Assembly (NCBI GenBank): GCA_020848595.1 | Contig: JADLHV010000081.1 | Location: 1-8,052, forward strand | DNA: 8,052 bases | Direction: 5' to 3' | Source of the DNA: Bacteroidia bacterium | Lineage (GTDB): Bacteria; Bacteroidota; Bacteroidia; NS11-12g; UBA955 | Shown: positions 1 to 5,440 of the stretch, in pieces | Position numbering within the stretch: position 1 is the stretch's first letter | Layout of the letters: each line of letters begins with the position of its first letter | Program-made: the position numbers and the translations under genes | Notes under the pieces: model-generated | What the model was told of the DNA's origin: nothing | Seen by the model: only the letters and a program-made list of their open reading frames with translations | The model's database searches: none

Positions 1-123
1 AAACGAGATAAAATAATTTAGCTTTTTTATAGACATCAAGTTTTTGAAAATCAAACATATTAAACAACTTATACAATTAAATTCAATACAGATTAGAGCG
101 AGGGTGAGTGTAAGTGAAGAGGT
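1..123. other. AT-rich intergenic stretch, no gene seen
   Basis: No convincing coding frame or RNA gene is visible. The right end (about 97-123) is a GA/GT-rich tract whose GTGAGTGTAAGTG words resemble the arms of the terminator hairpin that follows. On the minus strand, 52-59 reads TATGTTTG, a match to the Bacteroidota -7 box, but I found no TTG at 19-22 nt upstream, so I do not call a promoter. Confidence 0.5.
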
Positions 124-174
124 AAAAAAGAGAGTAAGTGTATCGCATTCGCTCTCACACTCACTCTCTTTTTT
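124..174 (-). terminator. Strong Rho-independent terminator after tRNA-Leu (symmetric, could act both ways)
   Basis: An 18-nt inverted repeat (124-141 against 157-174) pairs fully apart from one G-U, around a 15-nt loop. On the minus strand it begins only 1-2 nt past the mature 3' end of tRNA-Leu, and the stem ends in six U residues from the A-run at 124-129. The other arm ends in six T residues on the plus strand, so the structure is symmetric. The position fits termination of the tRNA transcript, and the hairpin base may also guide 3' processing. Confidence 0.8.
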
Positions 175-175
175 G

Positions 176-259
176 TACCCAGGGCGGGACTTGAACCCGC
201 ACAGCCTTGCGGCCACAGGATTTTAAGTCCTGCGTGTCTACCGATTCCACCACCTGGGC
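176..259 (-). tRNA. tRNA-Leu (anticodon UAA)
   Basis: Read on the minus strand, an 84-nt class II tRNA folds cleanly. The acceptor stem is GCCCAGG/CCTGGGT with a G1-U72 wobble, and A73 is the discriminator. The D-arm contains the usual leucine-type GGTGGAATCGGTAGACACGC. The anticodon stem CAGGA/TCCTG encloses loop CTTAAAA, giving anticodon UAA for UUA/UUG codons. A long variable arm (GCC-GCAA-GGC) and the T-arm GCGGG-TTCAAGT-CCCGC follow. CCA is not encoded: the base after A73 is C, then A-rich sequence, so a CCA-adding enzyme is needed. It lies 36 nt downstream of tRNA-Gly on the same strand, with a terminator-like hairpin between them. Confidence 0.97.
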
Positions 260-265
260 GAAAAT

Positions 266-293
266 AAAAAAGCCCTCGAAAAAGGGCTTTTTT
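266..293 (-). terminator. Terminator-like hairpin between the two tRNA genes
   Basis: The inverted repeat AAAAAAGCCC (266-275) and GGGCTTTTTT (284-293) forms a 10-bp stem around an 8-nt loop, followed on the minus strand by a U-rich run. It starts 2 nt after the 3' end of tRNA-Gly and ends 6 nt before the 5' end of tRNA-Leu. It is shorter and more AU-rich than the hairpin at 124-174, so it may terminate only partly, letting some transcripts continue into tRNA-Leu. A competing fold pairs CGAAAAA (277-283) with TTTTTCG (289-295). Confidence 0.65.
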
Positions 294-295
294 CG

Positions 296-368
296 AGCGA
301 GAAACGAGGTTCGAACTCGCGACCTCAACCTTGGCAAGGTTGCGCTCTACCAACTGAGCTATTCTCGC
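296..368 (-). tRNA. tRNA-Gly (anticodon GCC)
   Basis: On the minus strand a 73-nt cloverleaf folds completely. The acceptor stem is GCGAGAA/TTCTCGC with U73 as discriminator, typical of glycine tRNAs. The D-arm is AGCTCAGTTGGTAGAGC. The anticodon stem CAACC/GGTTG encloses TTGCCAA, giving anticodon GCC, which reads GGC and GGU. The T-arm is CGAGG-TTCGAAC-style and intact. CCA is not encoded, since C then G follow U73. It is the first gene of the leftward tRNA pair, with a good promoter about 38 nt upstream. Confidence 0.97.
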
Positions 369-405
369 TTTTTTGTTTCAGAACTTTTATTCCCTTTTGG
401 GGCTG

Positions 406-438
406 CAAATATAGAAAAAAAATTAAATTCGCTCCAAA
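406..438 (-). promoter_or_regulatory. Promoter for the tRNA-Gly/tRNA-Leu pair
   Basis: On the minus strand, TTTG (435-438) and TATATTTG (406-413) are separated by 21 nt. This is a full match to the Bacteroidota housekeeping promoter form TTTG-N19-21-TAnnTTTG. The start point would be near 400-403, leaving a leader of about 32-35 nt before tRNA-Gly. A weaker plus-strand candidate for the oxidoreductase overlaps it (TTTG 396-399, TAAATTCG 424-431, spacing 24), too imperfect to call. Confidence 0.75.
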
Positions 439-455
439 TATTTTTTTAAATTTTA

Positions 456-1577
456 ATGAAACACTTTTCTTCGTTTTGGGAATCCTCGGTTTTATTGAGA
501 AAATTCGATTTTATTGTCCTTGGCGCTGGCCTTATTGGAAAGCAAATTGCCATCAAAATTAAATCAAAATCCCCTAATGCTCGTATTGCAATCGTCGATC
601 GTTCTCCAATTTCTTATGGCGCTTCTACCCGAAATGCCGGTTTTGCTTGCTTTGGTTCTGTGTCCGAAATCGTCGATGATTTAAATCGATCACCTCAAGA
701 TCAAGTGGCTTTATTAGCCTCCAAAAGATTAAAGGGCATTCAACAACTTGTTTCTAATTTCGGCGCCGATGCTATCGGTTATAGAAATACTGGGAGTTTC
801 GAAATCTATACTCAGCAATCAGAATTTAATCAAGCAATTGATAAGTTTGCTTTCGTCAATCAATTGCTCTATGATGTCGCTGGTATCGACGAAGCTTTCC
901 AATGGCGTAATATTGCTAACTTTAAAATGAATTGTTTCGATGATTGTCTTTTTAATCCGTATGAAGGTATGATTAATACAGGCATGCTAAATGAAGTGAT
1001 GAATGATTTAACGCATAGAATGGGGATTATTCCATTGTATGGTTTGGATATTGAATCAATTGCAAAAATAAATCATGGTTATGAGTTGAAAGATAAAAAT
1101 GGAATAGAGCTTTCTTGCTCTCAGTTAATTGTTACAACTAATGCATTTACTTCTTTCTTGTTGCCTGAATTGGATGTTACGCCTGCTCGTGGCCAAATAA
1201 TTCTTACTAAACCTATTGAGAATCTTCCTATTGATGGAATATTTCACCACGATAAAGGTTATATTTATTTCCGTAATCTAGATAATAGGGTCTTACTTGG
1301 TGGCGCTCGAAATTATTTCGAAAATCAAGAAAATACTTTTGATTTTAATGGTGAAGATAATATTAGAACGCATTTAGAAAAATATCTTGCGGAATTTATT
1401 TTACCTGGTCGTGATTTCGAAATTGAAACCAGTTGGACTGGAATAATGGCTATGGGTAAAGAAAAGATACCTATTGTCAAACGTATAGATAATCATCTAA
1501 TTGTTTGTGTTCGAATGAGTGGAATGGGTGTGGCTTTAGGTCCAGTGCTGAGTGATGAAGTAGTCGCTTTGTGCTAG
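456..1577 (+). CDS. FAD-dependent oxidoreductase of the DAO (D-amino-acid oxidase/glycine oxidase-like) family
   Basis: A 373-residue cytoplasmic flavoenzyme. It carries the N-terminal Rossmann dinucleotide motif VLGAGLIG (GxGxxG at 23-28), an acidic residue ending strand 2 (IVDR, D48) and the family signature GASTRNAGF at 55-63. The C-terminal FAD-closing motifs are also present: PARGQI (243-248), RVLLGGARN (278-286), WTGIMAMGKEKIPIV (327-341) and GMGVALGPVLSDEVV (356-370). The length suits the family, whose members oxidise amino acids or secondary amines, giving imino products and usually hydrogen peroxide. The substrate cannot be read from sequence. ATG 456 is the first start; TTG 495, just before the Rossmann strand, is an alternative giving a more typical short N-terminus. 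No Shine-Dalgarno is seen. The stop lies 1 nt from the convergent neighbour's stop, with no terminator between. Confidence 0.9.
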   Translation: MKHFSSFWESSVLLRKFDFIVLGAGLIGKQIAIKIKSKSPNARIAIVDRSPISYGASTRNAGFACFGSVSEIVDDLNRSPQDQVALLASKRLKGIQQLVSNFGADAIGYRNTGSFEIYTQQSEFNQAIDKFAFVNQLLYDVAGIDEAFQWRNIANFKMNCFDDCLFNPYEGMINTGMLNEVMNDLTHRMGIIPLYGLDIESIAKINHGYELKDKNGIELSCSQLIVTTNAFTSFLLPELDVTPARGQIILTKPIENLPIDGIFHHDKGYIYFRNLDNRVLLGGARNYFENQENTFDFNGEDNIRTHLEKYLAEFILPGRDFEIETSWTGIMAMGKEKIPIVKRIDNHLIVCVRMSGMGVALGPVLSDEVVALC

Positions 1578-1578
1578 T

Positions 1579-2805
1579 TTAATTAAATTCAGCGAGCTTG
1601 CTGAGATATATGATATTATCCTTTGAACTGATATCAAATTGAAATAATCCGTTATCTGCTGTAACTATTAATGTGTTGCCATTTACAATTACATCAAATG
1701 CATGTATATCAGGATAACTGTGCCTAAAACTAACAGATTGCGTATTGATATCCCAATTGTAAACATGCAATCCTTTGGTGCCTTGACAAATAAATAATAA
1801 ATCATCTTTAATCCCCAATCCATAGGGCTCTTCTAAATTAATGCTGTTTATCCAAATGCTGTTACTTGGGCTTTTTACATCGTATATATTTAATGCACTG
1901 ATTGAATTGGTCCTGCATGCTGTGCCGCCTCTAATGGTACTGAACGCATAATCATTTTCTACAATTACTGGATCGCAACCAAAGAAATGTTCAAGTGTAT
2001 TAACAAAGCTTGGCGATGCTTTTGAACCAGAGGTGTTGTATATATGGATACCATTGCTAGCGCCCATATAAAGATATGTTTTATAAGGAAACAAGGTTTC
2101 AATGTTAGAAGAAACTAGTCCAATTTTTAATTTATTAACGGGGTTGCTTGGATTGCTCAAGTCAATTGGTATTAATTCGGAACTATTGACTATGTATAAA
2201 TAATTGTCTATTACTGCAAATTTAGACATTGAGCCACCTTTGCCAGTACTATTGGAACTGCTTTGCACATTGGCATCATTACTTTGTCTTCTCGACAAAC
2301 CTCTTGAATTACTTCCACAAGGCATTTTTTTTCTTTTTGTCTGCTTGAGATAATCCACAATAAACATTTCACCTCGGACATTCTCCATATTTATTTGTTC
2401 AAGTCGCTTAACTAACTTGATATCATTTAGATTGCTGATGTCTATTGATAATAAGTCGGGACCATTGTCTGCTAATAGAATGTCGTCTACAATTGAAAAA
2501 TTAGTGTTTCCTTTTAATTGAATGAACTTTAAAGGAATAGGATTAGCAGGATTCGTATTATCTAATATGTGTATGCCTACCGTCTTTTCACTTACCAATA
2601 GAAAGTTTTTATAGGAATAGATATTACCTGGTTTACTTATTGGATAATCTTGTTCTATACTAAATGAGTTTTTTATGTCTGAAAGCGGTTGCAATATCGG
2701 TTCAAAGGAATCAACATCTGCATAGTAATAACATTTGTCTTCACAGCCAATGAATGCAACTGCTGGTAATATCAATAGTATCAGACGAATAATTAGAGTT
2801 CTCAT
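1579..2805 (-). CDS. LVIVD-repeat beta-propeller lipoprotein
   Basis: The 408-residue product has a hydrophobic signal with lipobox AFIGC, so signal peptidase II should cleave before Cys21. The mature N-terminus is CEDKC; acidic residues after the Cys resemble Bacteroidota surface-export signals, but I only infer surface location. The rest is repeats of the kind 'v.dn.Lyva...gl.iiDisnPsnP'. Copies include LDNTNPANPIPL (81-92), LLSIDISNLNDIKLV (118-132), LIPIDLSNPSNPV (211-223), GIHIYNTSG (252-260), ALNIYDVKSPSNS (304-316), GLHVYNWD (345-352) and LFQFDISSKDN (387-397), about seven blades. A Ser/Lys/Gly/Gln-rich insert (about 155-195), ending in GKGGSMSKF, interrupts the third blade. Such propellers usually act in binding; the ligand is unknown. 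It is divergent from the barrel protein gene, with its own promoter candidate. ATG start at 2805. Confidence 0.85.
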   Translation of the reverse strand: MRTLIIRLILLILPAVAFIGCEDKCYYYADVDSFEPILQPLSDIKNSFSIEQDYPISKPGNIYSYKNFLLVSEKTVGIHILDNTNPANPIPLKFIQLKGNTNFSIVDDILLADNGPDLLSIDISNLNDIKLVKRLEQINMENVRGEMFIVDYLKQTKRKKMPCGSNSRGLSRRQSNDANVQSSSNSTGKGGSMSKFAVIDNYLYIVNSSELIPIDLSNPSNPVNKLKIGLVSSNIETLFPYKTYLYMGASNGIHIYNTSGSKASPSFVNTLEHFFGCDPVIVENDYAFSTIRGGTACRTNSISALNIYDVKSPSNSIWINSINLEEPYGLGIKDDLLFICQGTKGLHVYNWDINTQSVSFRHSYPDIHAFDVIVNGNTLIVTADNGLFQFDISSKDNIIYLSKLAEFN

Positions 2806-2809
2806 TTGA

Positions 2810-2842
2810 TTGCTTATTTTTGTTCAAACTTACTTATTTTTG
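2810..2842 (+). promoter_or_regulatory. Promoter candidate for the beta-barrel protein gene
   Basis: TTG (2810-2812) and TATTTTTG (2835-2842) are 22 nt apart, close to the Bacteroidota consensus. Transcription would start near 2845-2848, leaving a leader of only about 6-9 nt before ATG 2854. The identical -7 box at 2815-2822 could give a leader of about 26-29 nt, but it lacks a clear -33 TTG. Confidence 0.5.
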
Positions 2843-2850
2843 CTCAAATT
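2811..2850. repeat. Tandem 20-bp direct repeat in the divergent promoter region
   Basis: 2811-2830 and 2831-2850 are adjacent 20-nt copies matching at 17 of 20 positions, with differences at repeat positions 2, 13 and 19. Each contains a plus-strand TATTTTTG (2815-2822 and 2835-2842), matching TAnnTTTG. The junction creates a minus-strand TAAGTTTG. The repeat fills almost the whole 48-nt gap between the start codons at 2805 and 2854. Confidence 0.9.
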
Positions 2851-2854
2851 TCAA
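2825..2854 (-). promoter_or_regulatory. Promoter candidate for the LVIVD lipoprotein gene
   Basis: On the minus strand TTG (2852-2854) lies 19 nt before TAAGTTTG (2825-2832), a full fit to TTG-N19-TAnnTTTG. The start point would be near 2819-2822, about 14-17 nt from the ATG at 2805. It overlaps the opposing promoter entirely, so polymerase binding in one direction should exclude the other. Confidence 0.55.
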
Positions 2855-3606
2855 TGAAGAATTTCCTCGCTTTTATTGTTTGCTTTGTGTCATTTAATTG
2901 TCAATTAAACGCTCAGAATTCTGATTTGTACAAGGTGTATATAAAGTCAGGATTGGTTGTTAAAGCTGAACTACTTAAAGTGATACCTGATTCTATGATT
3001 CAAATTAGACAATATGGTCTAGTTAGCAATATTAAGATGAAAGATATTGATTCTATCGTTTTTGATGAATCTAAACTGCCTAATTTGAATACTAATAGGA
3101 TGAATGTTTGGGCACAAAGAAAACAATTGCTCGATTCTGGTTGGAGTTACGGTTTTCAACCTGGGTTTACGCTTGGTGCAGATGGTTGGGGCATTACTAG
3201 CAGTTTCACATTCAGAGGGTCTTTCTTAAAAAACAACCTGAAACATCTCATGTATGGTTTTAATTTTGGATTCGATCCTTATTTATTATACGAACAAGCA
3301 TTTGGAAATATCAGCGCCGAGTCGAGATTTTTGTTCAAAGAAAAATCTATCCGTTCGCCTTTTATATATAGTATTGCTGGTTATGGTTTTAATCTGACTT
3401 CTCCTGCTTTAGGTAGAGATGGGGGAGTATGTGCTTCCTTTGGGCTTGGTCAGTCTTTCAGGACAAGAGGTGATTTGGTTTTCTCTTTTATGATTGGCTA
3501 CAAGTATCAGCGTTTTAAAGAAGAACGATTTATTTGGCCTACTGGCAATGTGCTTACATACAACAACCTCAATCGTATGGAATTTAAAACAGAATGGCGT
3601 TTCTAA
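2854..3606 (+). CDS. Secreted protein, predicted outer-membrane beta-barrel
   Basis: I do not recognise a named family. From ATG 2854 the product is 250 residues with a clear signal peptide (hydrophobic 4-15, cleavage likely after LNAQ at 21). An in-frame TTG at 2806 would add 16 residues before the signal and remove the leader, so I reject it. Residues 25-70 form a small strand-rich domain (VYIKSGLVVKAELLKV, then KMKDIDSIVF) resembling short domains common before Bacteroidota barrels. From about 98 on there are roughly eight alternating aromatic/glycine strands (for example YGFQPGFTLG, MYGFNFGFDPYLL, PFIYSIAGYGFNL, LVFSFMIGYKYQRF). The chain ends in EWRF; a C-terminal Phe on the last strand is typical for barrels assembled by the BAM complex. 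An 8-stranded barrel is inferred. It diverges from the lipoprotein gene, so both may be envelope partners, but this is unproven. Confidence 0.75.
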   Translation: MKNFLAFIVCFVSFNCQLNAQNSDLYKVYIKSGLVVKAELLKVIPDSMIQIRQYGLVSNIKMKDIDSIVFDESKLPNLNTNRMNVWAQRKQLLDSGWSYGFQPGFTLGADGWGITSSFTFRGSFLKNNLKHLMYGFNFGFDPYLLYEQAFGNISAESRFLFKEKSIRSPFIYSIAGYGFNLTSPALGRDGGVCASFGLGQSFRTRGDLVFSFMIGYKYQRFKEERFIWPTGNVLTYNNLNRMEFKTEWRF

Positions 3607-3732
3607 ACGTTCGTTTTTCGATTATTTAGAATTCAGAAAGTTTTAATTTTGTATAATACAGACGCTGTAATCTGCACAGACTCTCCCTAGATATATAATT
3701 TTTTCTTATTGGACTATTAATCATTGAGATTA

Positions 3733-3762
3733 TTGTTTTTCAGTTGACCCTAATTATCTTTG
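3733..3762 (+). promoter_or_regulatory. hutU promoter, placed against the start codon
   Basis: TTG (3733-3735), a 19-nt spacer and TATCTTTG (3755-3762) match the Bacteroidota promoter consensus. The box ends only 4 nt before ATG 3767, and the start point for such boxes is a few nt downstream, so the mRNA should begin at or next to the start codon. The rest of the 3607-3754 gap is AT-rich, with no ORF, no clear terminator and no recognisable operator. Confidence 0.7.
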
Positions 3763-3766
3763 CGTC

Positions 3767-5434
3767 ATGAGTATGACAGATTCATCTAGAATAATAAAAG
3801 CGCCCACTGGCAATAAGTTGCATTGTAAAAATTGGGTCACCGAAGCGGCTTATAGAATGTTGATGAATAATCTGGATCCTGATGTTGCCGAAAAACCTGA
3901 GAATTTAGTTGTGTATGGCGGAACAGGAAAAGCCGCCCGTAATTGGGAAAGTTATCACTTAATTGTAAAAGCGCTTGAAGATCTTAATGAAGATGAAACT
4001 TTATTGGTGCAATCGGGTAAACCAGTTGGTATTTTGCCAACACATAAAGATGCCCCTAGAGTTATTATTTCTAATTCGCAATTGGTGCCTCATTGGGCTA
4101 CACTCGACTATTTTCGCGAGCTAGAAGCAAAAGGTCTCATCATGTATGGTCAAATGACTGCAGGTTCTTGGATTTATATCGGTTCTCAAGGTATTGTGCA
4201 AGGTACCTACGAAACTTTTGCCGAATGTGCGCGTCAACATTTTGGTGGTACTTTAAAAGGTACATTAAACGTTACCGCAGGTTTAGGTGGAATGGGTGGC
4301 GCTCAACCTTTAGCCATTACTATGAATGAAGGTGTATGTCTTGCTGCTGAAATGGAAGAATGGCGTATTAAAAAACGTTTGGATACTCGTTATCTAGATG
4401 TTATGACCAAAGATATTGATCAAGCTATTGATATGGCATTGAAAGCTAAAGAAGAAGGCTTAGCAGTTTCAATTGGCGTATGTTGTAACGCTGTAGATTT
4501 ATTAGAGAGATTAAAAGCAAGAAATATAGTTCCGGATACATTAACCGACCAAACCAGTGCTCACGATCCTTTGGTGGGTTATTTCCCTGAAGGATATGAT
4601 GTGGAAAGTGCTGATAAATTAAGAAAAACGGATCCGAAAAGATATGTGAATGAGAGTTATGATACCATGGTTCACCATGTAAAATTAATGATTGAATTCC
4701 AAACTAAAGGCTCAATTGTTTTTGATTATGGCAATAATTTACGTGGACGAGCATTAGAAAAAGGATTAAGTAATGCCTTCGATTTTCCGGGTTTCGTACC
4801 TGCTTTTATTCGACCGCAATTTTGTGAAGGTAGAGGTCCTTTCCGTTGGGTAGCCCTAAGCGGTGATCCTGAAGATATTTACGCTACTGATAAGAAAATC
4901 TTAGAATTATTTCCAGAAGATGAAGGACTGAAACGCTGGATTAATATGGCGCAAGAGAAAATAGAATTTCAAGGTTTGCCTGCTCGCATTTGTTGGTTAG
5001 GCCAAGGGCAACGCGAAAAAGCTGGTTTGGCTTTTAATGAAATGGTGAAAAACGGAGAAGTCAGTGCGCCAATTGTTATTGGTCGCGATCATTTAGACAC
5101 CGGTTCTGTTGCTAGTCCAAATCGCGAAACTGAAGCCATGAAAGATGGTAGCGATGCCATTGCCGATTGGCCAGTTTTAAATGCTTTAATTAATACTGCA
5201 GGTGGCGCTTCATGGGTGTCTTTGCACCATGGTGGTGGTGTGGGTATCGGCTACAGCATTCATGCCGGTATGGTGATTGTTGCAGATGGTACTGATGATG
5301 CAGCTGCTAGATTGAAACGTGTATTGCATAATGACCCGGCTATGGGGGTTATTCGACACATGGATGCTGGTTATGATATCGCTTTAGATACTGCTCGTAA
5401 ACACCGTTTGGATATCAGAGAAAGATTGAAATAA
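3767..5434 (+). CDS. hutU: Urocanate hydratase (urocanase)
   Basis: The 555-residue protein is full length compared with known urocanases (about 552-557). It converts urocanate to imidazolonepropionate (EC 4.2.1.49), the second step of histidine degradation, in the cytoplasm, using tightly bound NAD+ as an electrophile. Conserved blocks appear in order: NNLDPDVAEKPENLVVYGG (34-52), GKAARNW (54-60), LVQSGKPVGI (80-89), YGQMTAGSWIYIGSQGI (127-143), GLGGMGGAQP (172-181), DQTSAHDPL (261-269), FDYGNN (319-324), FPGFVPAFIRPQFCEGRGPF (340-359), LPARICW (404-410), DHLDTGSVASPNRETEAM (441-458) and SLHHGGGVGIGYSIHAG (485-501). Cys409 in ICW aligns with catalytic Cys410 of Pseudomonas urocanase. ATG 3767 and ATG 3773 are both possible starts; both follow the promoter directly with no ribosome-binding site. 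hutH, hutI and a formiminoglutamate hydrolase gene are not in the window. murB follows within a few nt in the same frame. Confidence 0.98.
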   Translation: MSMTDSSRIIKAPTGNKLHCKNWVTEAAYRMLMNNLDPDVAEKPENLVVYGGTGKAARNWESYHLIVKALEDLNEDETLLVQSGKPVGILPTHKDAPRVIISNSQLVPHWATLDYFRELEAKGLIMYGQMTAGSWIYIGSQGIVQGTYETFAECARQHFGGTLKGTLNVTAGLGGMGGAQPLAITMNEGVCLAAEMEEWRIKKRLDTRYLDVMTKDIDQAIDMALKAKEEGLAVSIGVCCNAVDLLERLKARNIVPDTLTDQTSAHDPLVGYFPEGYDVESADKLRKTDPKRYVNESYDTMVHHVKLMIEFQTKGSIVFDYGNNLRGRALEKGLSNAFDFPGFVPAFIRPQFCEGRGPFRWVALSGDPEDIYATDKKILELFPEDEGLKRWINMAQEKIEFQGLPARICWLGQGQREKAGLAFNEMVKNGEVSAPIVIGRDHLDTGSVASPNRETEAMKDGSDAIADWPVLNALINTAGGASWVSLHHGGGVGIGYSIHAGMVIVADGTDDAAARLKRVLHNDPAMGVIRHMDAGYDIALDTARKHRLDIRERLK

Positions 5435-5440
5435 AATACC

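Noticed and set aside
44..449. Overlapping short frames on both strands across the tRNA region (60-86 codons)
   Set aside because: They run through two complete tRNA genes and two hairpins; their peptides (for example RDLNPHS, NEVRTRDLNLG) are the familiar false translations of tRNA sequence.
2806..2853. Upstream TTG start for the beta-barrel protein
   Set aside because: It would put 16 extra residues before a clear signal peptide and make the divergent promoter region coding.
3603..3617. AAACG-TT-CGTTT as a terminator after the beta-barrel gene
   Set aside because: The loop would be only 2 nt and the stem 5 bp, too small and tight to form a credible hairpin.
4093..4329. 78-codon plus-strand frame inside hutU
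   Set aside because: It is a shifted-frame shadow of a strongly conserved urocanase segment, with a basic/aromatic composition typical of such shadows.
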